In this document: positions 30,675 through 40,346 of the stretch, piece after piece | Position numbering within the stretch: position 1 is the first letter of the stretch | How the letters are laid out: every line of letters begins with the position of its first letter | The notes under the pieces: model-generated | What the model was told of the DNA's origin: nothing | The model's input: only the letters and a program-made list of their open reading frames with translations | Database searches by the model: none | Origin: Psychrobacter sp. I-STPA6b | GTDB taxonomy: Bacteria; Pseudomonadota; Gammaproteobacteria; Pseudomonadales; Moraxellaceae | Assembly (NCBI RefSeq): GCF_020662265.1 | Contig: NZ_VEWM01000057.1 | Coordinates: 216,763-280,762 of the forward strand | Length of the DNA: 64,000 bases | Direction: 5' to 3' | Translations under genes and position numbers: made by a program

Positions 30675-32111
30675 ATGACAAACTTTTCATCATTATGTAA
30701 TCAACATACCTTTTCATTAAAAACCCTAACTTTAGCCATAGCAACAACTGTTACCTTAGGGTTATCTGGTTGTCAAAGTTTACATCCTCATACAGATACT
30801 CAATCCAATCAAGCAACGACGACAAGCACAACAGCCCAAAACAACCGCCATGAATATACATTGGATAATGGACTAAAAGTTATTATCAAAGAAGACCATC
30901 GCGCACCTGTAGTGATGAGTCAAATTTGGTACCGAGTCGGAGCAACCGATGAGCCAGCCGACCAAGGTGGTATATCTCACCTATTAGAACACATGATGTT
31001 TAAAGGTACTGATAAGGTTTCTAGCAATGATTTTGAACGTCTGATTGCGAAGTTTGGTGGACAAAATAACGCATTTACCAGCTATAACTATACTGGCTAC
31101 TATGAAATGTTCCCTGCCAATCGCTTGGGCTTAGCACTAGAGCTAGAAGCAGACCGTATGCAAAACCTACAATTTGATCCCGAGGCTTTTGCCAGTGAGC
31201 GTCAGGTTGTGATGGAAGAGCGCCGACAGCGTACTGATGATAACCCAATGTCACGCTCGTTTGAGCAATTTAATCTCATTGCTATGCCAGATAGCCCTAA
31301 AGGGGAGTCTGTTATCGGACCTATGTCTGAAATTCAAGGGCTAACCTTAGCACAACTACAACACTGGTATAAAACATGGTATGCCCCTAATAATGCAACC
31401 CTTGTCATTGTCGGTGATGTTGACCCACACAAAGCCCTTGCACAAGTGAAGCACTACTTTGCTGACATACCTGCCAGCAAACTACCCACGCGCCCCTCTG
31501 TACATCAAGCTGGTTTTCGAGGCTACCAACAAACAGTCCGCAAAGAGTCTGTTCAAGTTCCTGTTTTATTGATGGGCTTTAACGTTCCCAGCCTAACCAG
31601 CACCACAAACTCATCTGATGATACTGCCTATGCGTTGGCATTACTGCAAGATATTTTAGATGGTGGACTCTCTGCCCGCTTTGAATCAAGACTGGTGCGC
31701 CAACAGAATCTACTTGCCTCTATTGGTAGCTCTTATAGTGCTTTTGACCGAGGTGATGGTCTATTTCTTATCCAAGCCAGCCCACGTGAAGGCGTCAGTC
31801 TAGCAGAAACAGAAGATGCCATATTGGCAGAAATTGAGCGCCTAAAAACAACCCCAATCACTCAAGAAGAGTTAGCAAGAGCACGTACTAATATTGTTTC
31901 TGGGCTTATCTACTCACAAGATAGTGTTGAAGGACAGGCGCAAATGATTGGCTCCATGCAATCCATTGGACTTGATGACCGCTTATTAGCTCAGCTACCT
32001 GAAAAATTTGCTTCTATCACACCACAACAAATACAAGAGGTCGCAAAAAAATACTTAGTCAAAGATAACCTAACAGTAATGCAGATTATCCCAGAAGATA
32101 CAGACAGATAG
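30675..32111 (+). CDS. Zinc M16-family peptidase, lipoprotein (catalytic subunit)
   Basis: 478 residues. A lipoprotein signal peptide ends LSGC (Cys33), then a Thr/Gln-rich linker. The peptidase domain has the inverted zinc motif HLLEH (His102, Glu105, His106) in GGISHLLEHMMFKGTDK, and VVMEERRQRTDDNP further on holds the usual third ligand. The C-terminal half is the paired non-catalytic M16 domain. M16 enzymes degrade or process peptides within a closed chamber. The next gene encodes an M16 protein without the zinc motif, so the two probably form a heterodimer in the periplasm, as in other bacterial M16B pairs. Start codon overlaps the stop of a 23-codon frame. Confidence 0.92.
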   Translation: MTNFSSLCNQHTFSLKTLTLAIATTVTLGLSGCQSLHPHTDTQSNQATTTSTTAQNNRHEYTLDNGLKVIIKEDHRAPVVMSQIWYRVGATDEPADQGGISHLLEHMMFKGTDKVSSNDFERLIAKFGGQNNAFTSYNYTGYYEMFPANRLGLALELEADRMQNLQFDPEAFASERQVVMEERRQRTDDNPMSRSFEQFNLIAMPDSPKGESVIGPMSEIQGLTLAQLQHWYKTWYAPNNATLVIVGDVDPHKALAQVKHYFADIPASKLPTRPSVHQAGFRGYQQTVRKESVQVPVLLMGFNVPSLTSTTNSSDDTAYALALLQDILDGGLSARFESRLVRQQNLLASIGSSYSAFDRGDGLFLIQASPREGVSLAETEDAILAEIERLKTTPITQEELARARTNIVSGLIYSQDSVEGQAQMIGSMQSIGLDDRLLAQLPEKFASITPQQIQEVAKKYLVKDNLTVMQIIPEDTDR

Positions 32112-32227
32112 TTAAAATCCATAACCTTTTTCATAAGGGCTTGTTCACTATCTAGCTAGCAAACCCTAATCAACTGGTATTATCCTGAATCAATACGACT
32201 AAATAGCACCCTAAAATAAGGACAATT

Positions 32228-33784
32228 ATGCACACTTTACATCATAAAAAATCAAGCACACAACCAACACGACACTTTCGTCAGCACTTACTTGCCTCTG
32301 TACTGGCTATTTTGACACTATCAACCACAGCAACCGTATACGCAATGCCGACAGAAACAGAGGAACGTCGCGCAACTGAAGTTGATACCAGCCAACCTAT
32401 TGTTGCTATTGATAAACTTGATAGCCTAAAGCAGAATGAACCACTGCACATGACCCTGCCTGATATCCAACACTTTACAACAGACAATGGTGTGCCTGTT
32501 GCATTTGTACGTACAGATGAGCTACCTATGGTGGATATTAGCTTAAGATTTAATGCAGGTAGTGCACGTGACAATGCCATTCGTCCAGATGGCTTTGGCA
32601 TTGCTAATATGACAGCAACCATGCTCAGCCAAGGTACAAAAAATCTAAATGAAGATGAGTTTGCTACTGCCACAGAACAACTTGGCATTAATCTTGGGGC
32701 TGGTGCATATAAAGATATGTTTGTTATCTCACTACGTAGCTTATCGGATGATGCTCACCTAGAGCCAGCCTTAGCACTATTTGCTGATATGCTTCAAAAT
32801 CCCGTTTTTGATGAAAATATACTGCAAAGAAATAAAGCTCAACTGATGCTAGGATTACAACAACAACAGCAAAACCCAAGCAATGTCGCCAGTAAAGCAT
32901 TTATTCAAGCACTTTATGGTGATCATCCTTATGCTCACCCTTCATCAGGTACATTAGAGACTGTTCCTAGTATCAGCCAAACAGACTTACAACAGTTTTG
33001 GCAAAAGTTTTTGGTAGCAAGAAATGCAAATATTGCCATCACAGGTAACTTAACTGAACAACAAGCCAAACAAATTGCTAACCAGCTTACTTCCATATTA
33101 CCTCAAGGCGAGCCAGCCCCTGCATTACCAGAGCCCAAACCCCGAACCTCTGCGGAGCGTATTGACATTCCATTTGATAGCACCCAGACCACTGTCATGA
33201 TTGGTCAACTAGGAAATACCCGAACTCGCGACCCACAACAAATGCAAGAGCAGACCAATTTTGCAATTGGAAACCATATTTTGGCAGGTGGGGACTTTAA
33301 TGCACGCCTTATGACAGAGATTCGTAAAAATCGAGGCTATACCTATGGTATCTCTGGAGGTATGAGCCCCATGCAAGCCAAAGGACCATACCTAATTAGT
33401 TTTTCGACACGTAACGACAAAGCAGAAGACGCCATCAACGCAACCCTAGAAACAATTGAACAAACCCTCCAAACTGGCGTAGATGACAAAGAAGTCACCC
33501 TCACCAAAGACAACTTAACCAATAGCTTCCCAATGAGTTTTGCCAGTAATGCTAGTATTAATGCCATGCTTGGTATGATGGGATTTTATCAGCTACCTGA
33601 CAGCTATTTGACTGAATATGTCCAACGCATTGAAAACAGTAACACAAATACGGTCAATCAAAGCCTACGCTCTACACTAACACCAGAGAACTTCCTAATC
33701 GTTACAGTGGGTCAACCTTCTGCTAGTAATGGTAATAATGACAGTAATAACAAGGACAGTGGTGATAACCGTGATAAGGAATGA
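32228..33784 (+). CDS. M16-family peptidase-like protein, catalytically inactive partner
   Basis: 518 residues with an N-terminal signal peptide (hydrophobic LLASVLAILTLSTTATVYAM). It is homologous to the preceding protein, but where HxxEH should be it reads FGIANMTATMLSQG, so zinc binding is lost. The C-terminal half keeps an Arg/Tyr pair (TEIRKNRGYTYGISGGM) that in M16B pairs contacts the substrate. That combination, one active and one R/Y subunit encoded side by side, is known from mitochondrial-processing-peptidase-like bacterial M16B enzymes. AAGGA lies 5 bases before the ATG and the gap to the first gene is 116 bp. The C-terminal tail is Asn/Asp/Lys-rich (low complexity). A strong hairpin follows. 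Confidence 0.9.
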   Translation: MHTLHHKKSSTQPTRHFRQHLLASVLAILTLSTTATVYAMPTETEERRATEVDTSQPIVAIDKLDSLKQNEPLHMTLPDIQHFTTDNGVPVAFVRTDELPMVDISLRFNAGSARDNAIRPDGFGIANMTATMLSQGTKNLNEDEFATATEQLGINLGAGAYKDMFVISLRSLSDDAHLEPALALFADMLQNPVFDENILQRNKAQLMLGLQQQQQNPSNVASKAFIQALYGDHPYAHPSSGTLETVPSISQTDLQQFWQKFLVARNANIAITGNLTEQQAKQIANQLTSILPQGEPAPALPEPKPRTSAERIDIPFDSTQTTVMIGQLGNTRTRDPQQMQEQTNFAIGNHILAGGDFNARLMTEIRKNRGYTYGISGGMSPMQAKGPYLISFSTRNDKAEDAINATLETIEQTLQTGVDDKEVTLTKDNLTNSFPMSFASNASINAMLGMMGFYQLPDSYLTEYVQRIENSNTNTVNQSLRSTLTPENFLIVTVGQPSASNGNNDSNNKDSGDNRDKE

Positions 33785-33880
33785 TTCAGTCACAATAAGC
33801 ATCATCAAACAGAAAGTAATGCTTTAAAACCTTATCATCACCCTTATCCTTTACCTATTCTATAAAATAGCCAGCATAAA

Positions 33881-33931
33881 AAAGGCTCTAAACCAGACAC
33901 TAGAGATACACTAGATTGGTTTAGAGCCTTT
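33881..33931. terminator. Long-stem hairpin between convergent genes
   Basis: 15-bp perfect stem (33881-33895 with 33917-33931) around a 21-nt loop that itself contains CTAG repeats, flanked by A-rich and T-rich bases. It lies between the M16 pair (+) and the small lipoprotein gene (-) and probably terminates both. Confidence 0.75.
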
Positions 33932-34008
33932 CTTAACACACATTCCAATTAAATATATTCCAATCAACCTTTAATACATACAATATTTCTATATACAACA
34001 ACACCTTA

Positions 34009-34596
34009 CTACTTATTATCGTCTGTTAAACTAATAGTAATATCATAATCAATCGGTTTCCGATTACCCGAACCATCATGAGTAATCCGTATCACATATT
34101 TATCGGTCTTCTGTACCAAATAACTACCATTATCAAAGTTATACTGATCGGGAGTAATCAGATTTTTCTGAATAGATGCTTTATTACTGGTCACCCCAAG
34201 ATACTGCCCTGACACTGGATAAATAAAATAGTCACAATACTTATCTTTTAATAGCTCTCCATGACGTACCAAGCTATTACTATCAACATTTCTAACCAAA
34301 AGTTTGGGACAAATATCATGACGACGGGCAGCACGGCGAGCATAAGTATTTGCTAGCCTCTCTTTCATCATTTCCGCACTTTGTGCAACTACTGGGTCTA
34401 TCTTAACGTTTGAGACTGGCTGTACAGGCTCAACAATATGAATACGCGAAGAACGTGTTGAGGTATCTGCTTTGGTTTCTTGCTCCGCATTATCTTGATC
34501 TTGGGGCATTAAATCTGGTTCTCCCTCACTTACACAGCCAGCCAATACTGTACAACATGCCACTACCACCATCATATAAGATTTAAGTCGTATCAC
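34009..34596 (-). CDS. Small lipoprotein, unknown
   Basis: 195 residues. Lipoprotein signal peptide MIRLKSYMMVVVACCTVLAG with the lipobox LAGC. After an acidic, Gln/Asp/Thr-rich linker, the folded part has no recognised domain; it contains RHDICPKLLVRNVDSNS, two cysteines (ICP, KYC) that may pair, and a beta-rich C-terminus (YVIRITHDGSG...DYDITISLTDDNK). It lies downstream of an M15-type peptidase gene on the same strand (132-bp gap) and may be co-expressed. No function can be given. Confidence 0.7.
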   Translation of the reverse strand: MIRLKSYMMVVVACCTVLAGCVSEGEPDLMPQDQDNAEQETKADTSTRSSRIHIVEPVQPVSNVKIDPVVAQSAEMMKERLANTYARRAARRHDICPKLLVRNVDSNSLVRHGELLKDKYCDYFIYPVSGQYLGVTSNKASIQKNLITPDQYNFDNGSYLVQKTDKYVIRITHDGSGNRKPIDYDITISLTDDNK

Positions 34597-34728
34597 AATA
34601 TTTAATCCAGATTATATTTATTAAAAGCAAGACCCTTACACGAACCGCAATATTATTTAGGATATATAAGGTCTGTTACATATCCAATGCTATAGCCCAG
34701 CCCTATCAAAGGGCTCACTCAAAGTCGA

Positions 34729-35607
34729 TTATTCAAAACGGCAAGGTGAGCTGCTACTAGAATGTGAAGCGCCCCATTTTCTATAGCCTTGCGTATCAAT
34801 ATGAATTGACCCTGTCGGATACAAGCCCAAACCAAAGTTATACTCTTCACCCTGATATGCCCAAAAAGCACACATATTATTTTGTAAGTTACTAATCTGC
34901 CATTCATTATACTGATATTCTGGCACCCAAATATCAATCGCACCATTAAGCATATGTTTACTACCAGAAGAACCACCAGCACAGTCATTTAAGTCAGGTG
35001 GGCGATATACAGAACGTATCTGTGTACTGGCAGGCAAAATTCCTTGCTGTCTTAATACCGAATAAAGACGTAGTGTCTGTAACATATTATGCCACAAATA
35101 CTCTGGTGGAATCTGATATGGCTCATAGCCACAAGACTGCCAGCTACGTGCAGTTGTTAGCAACTGTTGCATCGGCGGTACGTTATAGTTACCCAAATGA
35201 GATGCTAAATAATCACGATAGCGTGCAACTTGATAACGACGACCACTCGCTGCATTTAGCCAGCGATTAAAGTCCATCTCATTAACAATAATACCTGTAC
35301 TTACGCCACCTTGAGGAGAAACACGAACTTGCTCATCAATCACCAATCTTGTATCCAAGTTTTGACTACGCTCAAACTCTTGTTGCTTTGAACTAATGAG
35401 TCCTGCCAAATTATCCTTAGTGCCATAGTTCACACGACGTGTCGGCACAGGTTGTACTGTAGATTGAGAAGGACGTATAACAACTTTAGGAGAGCTTTCA
35501 CGCAAAGAAACTTCCGCCATACCGGCTGGTATAGTGCCATAGACAATGCCACTAAATATGGCAAATGATATAGTAAGAGTGGATAAATGATGAGAAAGTT
35601 GAGACAT
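34729..35607 (-). CDS. Peptidase M15-like (D,D-carboxypeptidase/endolysin-type) exported protein
   Basis: 292 residues with an N-terminal hydrophobic segment (LTISFAIFSGIVYGTIPAGM) that is probably a signal peptide. The C-terminal domain (about 185-292) has the M15_3-type zinc site: SVYRPPDLNDCAGGSSGSKH, MLNGAIDIWVP and GSIHIDTQGYRKWG, supplying the H...D...H metal ligands. Proteins of this type cut cell-wall peptides (D-Ala-D-Ala or related bonds). The N-terminal half is rich in Ser/Arg and includes NRWLNAASGRRYQVARYRDY. Substrate unproven. Confidence 0.8.
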   Translation of the reverse strand: MSQLSHHLSTLTISFAIFSGIVYGTIPAGMAEVSLRESSPKVVIRPSQSTVQPVPTRRVNYGTKDNLAGLISSKQQEFERSQNLDTRLVIDEQVRVSPQGGVSTGIIVNEMDFNRWLNAASGRRYQVARYRDYLASHLGNYNVPPMQQLLTTARSWQSCGYEPYQIPPEYLWHNMLQTLRLYSVLRQQGILPASTQIRSVYRPPDLNDCAGGSSGSKHMLNGAIDIWVPEYQYNEWQISNLQNNMCAFWAYQGEEYNFGLGLYPTGSIHIDTQGYRKWGASHSSSSSPCRFE

Positions 35608-36026
35608 TTTTTATAACCATATTTGCTTATTATTTAGTTGTACTATTCCAGTTTATAGTGTAAACGATATTAATAACCGTGTCTGCATCATTATTTCAAA
35701 GTAACTTTCAGAAAAATTAATACTGTTATAGTTTTGTTTACAGGTATATTTTGTTGCATCATTACCATAAAATATACTATCAAATTTTTGCCAAGCACGC
35801 TAAACTAATGCGCCTATATTAGATTTCGTTGAATATTCATCATCCTAATCCAATATTTACAAGAGTTACAACCTTTTAGCTTATATGTAAAATCTGGCTA
35901 AATTTTTTCTACAATACAAAGATAAAGCTCAACAGTTTATAATCCCAACTATTTCTGTTTATACTTTTATCTTTACAATATCGTTATATTATTTCAAAGT
36001 AATTCATCTATTTTTGTTGTTTGCCT
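35608..36026. other. Intergenic region between divergent M15 peptidase and rodA genes
   Basis: About 420 bp, AT-rich. Several -10-like AT boxes (for example TTTATAATCC near 35936) but no convincing promoter pair, gene or hairpin. Confidence 0.4.
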
Positions 36027-37178
36027 ATGTCTTCTACCTCACCAAATCAACAACAATATCGCTTTTCCCGACAAACACATCATTTTGGTCATGATCACAC
36101 ACCAAATATTTGGGAACGTATTCATATTGATCCTTGGCTCACATTATTACTACTCACCATTTGTTTTTTAAGTCTTGCCATTCTCTATAGTGCTTCTACT
36201 CAAGATATGGCAATGGTTATTCGACAAATGGTCAGCTACAGTATTGCCTTTACTGTCATGTTTGCTATGGCTCAAATTCCACCCAGCATCTATCGCTTAT
36301 TTACACCCTTTTTCTATGTTGCTGGTGTCTGTTTATTACTACTTGTCGAAATTGCAGGTGAAGTACGCATGGGTGCTCAACGCTGGATTAGTATTCCTGG
36401 CTTTGGTAGTGTGCAGCCATCAGAATTTATGAAACTGGGTATGCCAATGGCTTGTGCTTGGTTTCTTTCAAAACGGGACTTACCGCCTAAAATAACTACT
36501 GTAGTGATTACCCTGATTGTCATCATGCTACCAGTTTTACTCATTGCAAAAGAACCAGATTTAGGAACTTCTCTACTGGTTGCTGCCAGTGGTATTTTTG
36601 TATTATTTCTAGCAGGACTACCATGGTGGATGATTGGATCAGCAATTGCAATGATGATACCTCTAGTCTGGGCTGGCTGGCAGTTTTTTATGCATGACTA
36701 TCAAAAACAACGAGTCTTAACGTTACTTAACCCAGAGTCTGACACTTTAGGTACTGGTTGGAACATTACCCAATCCAAAATTGCCATTGGTTCAGGTGGT
36801 ATCTCTGGCAAAGGCTATCTTGAAGGAACACAGTCACATTTACACTTTTTGCCAGAAGGTCATACTGACTTTATCATTGCCGCATTTTCAGAAGAGTTTG
36901 GTCTCATTGGTGTATGTGTTTTACTGTTCTTATATGCTTGTATTTTGATGCGTTCTTTATATATTTCACTGATACATAAAGATACTTATGGTCGGCTTTT
37001 AGGTGGTGCAATAGCTATCTCATTTTTTGTATACGTCTTTGTCAATATTGGCATGGTAGGTGGTATTTTGCCAGTTGTTGGTGTACCACTACCACTCATT
37101 AGTTATGGAGGTACGGCTGTTATTACACTAATGGCAGGTTTTGGACTACTCATGTCTATTTATACTCACAACCCATAA
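36027..37178 (+). CDS. rodA: Rod-shape-determining peptidoglycan glycosyltransferase RodA
   Basis: SEDS-family glycosyltransferase that polymerises lipid II for side-wall growth together with PBP2. 383 residues from ATG at 36027; the frame opens at an upstream TTG, 36021. No good ribosome-binding site is seen. About ten membrane helices. SEDS signatures: GAQRWISIPGFGSVQPSEFM, KEPDLGTSLLVAASG, GTGWNITQSKIAIGSGGISG, FLPEGHTDFIIAAFSEEFGL and the C-terminal VVGVPLPLISYGGTA. The divisional relative FtsW is less similar. The RlpA-like gene follows, though 600 bp away. The PBP2 gene (mrdA) is not adjacent. Confidence 0.93.
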   Translation: MSSTSPNQQQYRFSRQTHHFGHDHTPNIWERIHIDPWLTLLLLTICFLSLAILYSASTQDMAMVIRQMVSYSIAFTVMFAMAQIPPSIYRLFTPFFYVAGVCLLLLVEIAGEVRMGAQRWISIPGFGSVQPSEFMKLGMPMACAWFLSKRDLPPKITTVVITLIVIMLPVLLIAKEPDLGTSLLVAASGIFVLFLAGLPWWMIGSAIAMMIPLVWAGWQFFMHDYQKQRVLTLLNPESDTLGTGWNITQSKIAIGSGGISGKGYLEGTQSHLHFLPEGHTDFIIAAFSEEFGLIGVCVLLFLYACILMRSLYISLIHKDTYGRLLGGAIAISFFVYVFVNIGMVGGILPVVGVPLPLISYGGTAVITLMAGFGLLMSIYTHNP

Positions 37179-37779
37179 CTTTCTCATCAAGTAACAATGA
37201 GATATCCATTGTCAACTTAACATAGATTATTTGAGATTATTGCTTATTGACAATAACCTTAAACCAAATGGGAAAGCTAACTATAAATTAACTGCTATTT
37301 CTTAATAAAGATTTCTAATATTACCATAAGTTTGCTGACTAATAGATATTCGTATGTTCAAGGTTGTAATCATGCAGAAGTTAAGGTAACCTATTAGGTA
37401 CTGATAGTCATGGGACAAAATCTGTCTAAATTAACCAGACAAAATTCTATACTTTTGTTCTATTATATCTCTTTATTCTATAATGATGGTGTTGCTGTAT
37501 TGGAGCAATATTATGTTATGTGCTTAGTATTTAATAAATATTTAACACATATTGTAGCTTAGTAAGAGTCAAGGTTTTCACTTATCTTACTAGTAAAGTC
37601 TACTGAATAAAGGAAATAAATACAGACGCTTTTTAACACAATTACTCGATACTTGGTTATCAAATAGATGCTAATACAGATTCTATATTAAGCATCGCCG
37701 CTTACCTAGTATCGTTTTATTTTGCTTTATAAAAAGCGACGACTGGTTGATTATCTAATTCTTAAATTATGAGGTGCTT
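37179..37779. other. 600-bp intergenic region between rodA and the RlpA-like gene
   Basis: AT-rich, no gene recognised. It contains an 8-bp inverted repeat ATTGTCAA / TTGACAAT (37208-37254) and TATAAT at 37479-37484 with a poor TTGTTC 18 bp upstream; if used, the rlpA leader would be about 290 nt. Such a long leader could hold regulation, but no known riboswitch was recognised. Confidence 0.4.
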
Positions 37780-38394
37780 ATGAAAAAGCAACAATCCCGT
37801 CTGCTTTTAACAGCTTGCTTAATCGCAGGATCTAGTTTTAGTTTGACAACAAATGCAGCTGAGCTACCCACGACATCATCTGTATTGTCTTCTCAGTCTT
37901 CTACATCAAATATCGATCATGTTTTAAATGAACTGACACGCCAACATAACAATGCCTCCAGTCTCGTCAAACAAGCTCGCCAGCCTGTATCCTTAGCTGT
38001 AAAAAGCCCACTACTAACAACTGACACCTCTATTGCTACCAATGATGAAAATGTATTAGAGCGCTTAACTGCAGTTGCATCTAATAGTGTCAGTCGCTTT
38101 AAACAAACTGGACTAGCATCATGGTATGGTCGTCAATTTCATGGACGTAAAACAGCTAGTGGTGAAACTTTTAATATGAATGCTTTAACAGCAGCTCACC
38201 GCTCCCTACCGTTTAACTGTTATGTTAAAGTTACCAACCAATCTAATGGTCAAAGTGTCGTTGTAAAAGTAAATGATCGTGGTCCATTTCATGGCAATCG
38301 AGTTTTAGACTTATCTTATGGTGCTGCTAAACAAATTGGATTAACCCAAGATGGTGTTGGTAATGTCACAATTGAGCGTGTGAGTGGTCCATAA
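37780..38394 (+). CDS. rlpA: RlpA-like septal-ring lytic transglycosylase (double-psi beta-barrel)
   Basis: 204 residues from ATG at 37780, where GAGG (37771-37774) gives correct spacing; a GTG 6 bases earlier is in frame. Signal peptide [20 protein letters not shown]...TTNA without a clear lipobox, so probably soluble periplasmic rather than a lipoprotein. The C-terminal ~95 residues are the RlpA barrel: [40 protein letters not shown] and [20 protein letters not shown], with the catalytic-type Asp in NDRGP. Members cut denuded glycan strands or act in septation. It lacks the SPOR domain of long RlpA, so septal targeting is uncertain. A terminator follows. Confidence 0.85.
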   Translation: MKKQQSRLLLTACLIAGSSFSLTTNAAELPTTSSVLSSQSSTSNIDHVLNELTRQHNNASSLVKQARQPVSLAVKSPLLTTDTSIATNDENVLERLTAVASNSVSRFKQTGLASWYGRQFHGRKTASGETFNMNALTAAHRSLPFNCYVKVTNQSNGQSVVVKVNDRGPFHGNRVLDLSYGAAKQIGLTQDGVGNVTIERVSGP

Positions 38395-38457
38395 TCGTTC
38401 ATTTATGTTATTCATAAATTAGACAAATACAATACTAGCCACTTTTTGCTTAATACT

Positions 38458-38499
38458 AAAAACCTTCTGTATGGTGTTCTACAATACAGAAGGTTTTTT
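38458..38499 (+). terminator. Terminator after rlpA
   Basis: 15-bp perfect stem (38458-38472 with 38484-38498) containing AACCTTCTGTAT, loop of 11 nt, with a T run at the end. Confidence 0.88.
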
Positions 38500-38639
38500 G
38501 TAATCAATTCACATTCCTCTAAAACAAAGACAGAAGAATCAAGCCAATATAAAATAATTAAAATAATCAAGTACAGGTAGCTCTCGCTACTAAAAGTAGG
38601 AATATTAACGAGTTCATTAACGCACTGTTTATCAACATC

Positions 38640-38735
38640 AGAAGGCAAATTTAGCCAATTTTAAATGAAAGTAAAAATAGCCACATCCCCTGGAGATATT
38701 AGCCTAACGGGGCGGGATATTAAACAGACCCTATA
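38640..38735. repeat. Degraded copy of the 118-bp inverted-repeat element
   Basis: Aligns with 49988-50080 over about 90 bases: both contain ATGAAAGTAAAA, ATCCC, a C(T)AACGGGG/CTAGCGGGG core and the right end AACAGACCCT. The left terminal repeat is not recognisable here, so this copy is decayed or truncated. Confidence 0.5.
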
Positions 38736-38747
38736 TTCTACGTTCAG

Positions 38748-40184
38748 CTATAACTCAAATACATGCGCAATTGCATCATCCAAACGCTCTACAGGTATCA
38801 CAGTGATTCCAGCAAACTGCTTCATTTGGCTTTTTGGTGCATTTGCCTTGGGTACAATGGCATGAGTAAAACCATGCTTCATTGCTTCCTTTAAGCGCTC
38901 TTGTCCATTTGGTACAGGGCGAATTTCTCCTGATAATCCGACTTCACCAAACACTGCTAAAGAAGAAGGTAATGCTTTTTCTCGAATACTAGAAGCACAA
39001 GCTAACAACACCGCCAAGTCTGAGCCTGTTTCCATCACTTTCACACCACCAACCACATTTACGTATACATCTTGTCCACTGGTATGAATACCACCATGAC
39101 GGTGCATGACCGCCAAAAGCATGGCAAGACGTTGCTGATCTAATCCCAATGCCATTCTGCGTGGCTGACCTTGTGAGTCATCAACCAATGCCTGTACTTC
39201 AACCAAAAGTGGACGCGTTCCCTCTCGACTTACCATCACCACCGAGCCAGCAATCGGCTTATCATAACGACTTAAAAATATTGCCGATGGATTTGCTACT
39301 TCCTTTAACCCCGTATCAGTCATACCAAAAATACCCAGCTCATTCACTGCACCAAAACGGTTTTTCACTGCTCTAATCATACGGAATCGAGAGTCAGACT
39401 GCCCCTCAAAGTACAAAACAGTATCAACCATATGCTCTAATACACGAGGCCCTGCCAGTGTTCCCTCTTTGGTCACATGCCCAACCAGAAATAATGCTGT
39501 TCCTGTCTGTTTTGCATATCGTGTCAACATAGCAGCAGACTCACGAATTTGACTGACACCACCTGGTGCTGAGTTAATCGCTTCTGTATAAATTGTTTGG
39601 ATAGAATCAATCACAGCGACAGCAGGTTGCTCTTGCGTCAAAGCAGCACAAATAGTCTCTACATTAGTTTCTGCCAATACCCGCAATTGATCTGCTGGTA
39701 ATCCTAGTCGTTGCGCACGCATTGCCACTTGCGATAAAGACTCCTCTCCCGTTACATAGAGCGCACTACCTGCCAGTGAATCTACTTTTGCCATATTAGT
39801 TGCAGTTTGTAGCAAAATAGTTGACTTACCAATCCCCGGATCACCACCAATAAGTACCACAGACCCTGCAACCAAACCCCCACCCAACACACGATCAAAC
39901 TCACCAATTCCAGTTGGTAAGCGTGTATCCAAAGAGACACTAACTGCACTTAATGGCATCACCCCACTATGCGCTCCAGAATAATTTTGATGCGCAGTAG
40001 TAGATACTGACTTTGTATGAGTTGACTTAGTAGAATGACTGTTATTCTTATGGTGAGGCATACTGACATTAGGTGCTTCAACCAATGAGTTCCACTCCCC
40101 ACAGTCAGAGCATTGTCCAGACCACTTACCAAAATGTGCACCACAGTTTTGGCACACATAACTACTTTTATTATTTTTTGCCAT
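38748..40184 (-). CDS. radA: DNA repair protein RadA (Sms)
   Basis: RecA/Lon-like ATPase acting in branch migration during recombinational repair. 478 residues from ATG at 40184; an upstream in-frame start at 40238 would add a non-conserved leader, while MAKNNKSSYVCQNCG matches the usual RadA start. N-terminal zinc finger CQNCGAHFGKWSGQCSDCGEW; Walker A GGDPGIGKSTI; the RadA signature KNRFGAVNELGIFGM; and a C-terminal Lon-like domain (DVYVNVVGGVKVMETGSDLA). Convergent with rlpA and downstream of lptB on the same strand. Confidence 0.95.
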   Translation of the reverse strand: MAKNNKSSYVCQNCGAHFGKWSGQCSDCGEWNSLVEAPNVSMPHHKNNSHSTKSTHTKSVSTTAHQNYSGAHSGVMPLSAVSVSLDTRLPTGIGEFDRVLGGGLVAGSVVLIGGDPGIGKSTILLQTATNMAKVDSLAGSALYVTGEESLSQVAMRAQRLGLPADQLRVLAETNVETICAALTQEQPAVAVIDSIQTIYTEAINSAPGGVSQIRESAAMLTRYAKQTGTALFLVGHVTKEGTLAGPRVLEHMVDTVLYFEGQSDSRFRMIRAVKNRFGAVNELGIFGMTDTGLKEVANPSAIFLSRYDKPIAGSVVMVSREGTRPLLVEVQALVDDSQGQPRRMALGLDQQRLAMLLAVMHRHGGIHTSGQDVYVNVVGGVKVMETGSDLAVLLACASSIREKALPSSLAVFGEVGLSGEIRPVPNGQERLKEAMKHGFTHAIVPKANAPKSQMKQFAGITVIPVERLDDAIAHVFEL

Positions 40185-40260
40185 TAGCCGACACCACAAA
40201 TTATCATAAATGATTAAACCTATATTTCTATCTACCATTTGCCAGTGGATGATGACATAT

Positions 40261-40294
40261 ATGCCCCATTAACCAAATAAAGCTAATGGGGCAT
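40261..40294 (-). promoter_or_regulatory. Intercistronic hairpin between lptB and radA
   Basis: 11-bp perfect stem ATGCCCCATTA / TAATGGGGCAT (40261-40271 with 40284-40294) with a 12-nt loop. It lies after the lptB stop and before the radA start. No T run on either side, so full termination is doubtful; an mRNA end-protector or attenuator is possible. Confidence 0.45.
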
Positions 40295-40346
40295 ACTAAA
40301 ATCATAAACGTATAAGTACTACTAATTACAATCAAACTGCTTGAAA

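Larger units (their letters stand above)
38395..38747. other. Intergenic region with terminator and a degraded mobile-element-like repeat
   Basis: About 350 bp between rlpA and the convergent radA. It holds the terminator at 38458-38499 and a repeat at about 38640-38735 related to the one at 49958-50075. Open frames here (for example 38412-38648 minus) overlap those elements and have no protein-like composition. Confidence 0.5.

Noticed and set aside
38412..38865. Two short open frames between rlpA and radA
   Set aside because: They overlap the terminator, the degraded repeat element and the 3' end of radA, and show no protein-like conservation.
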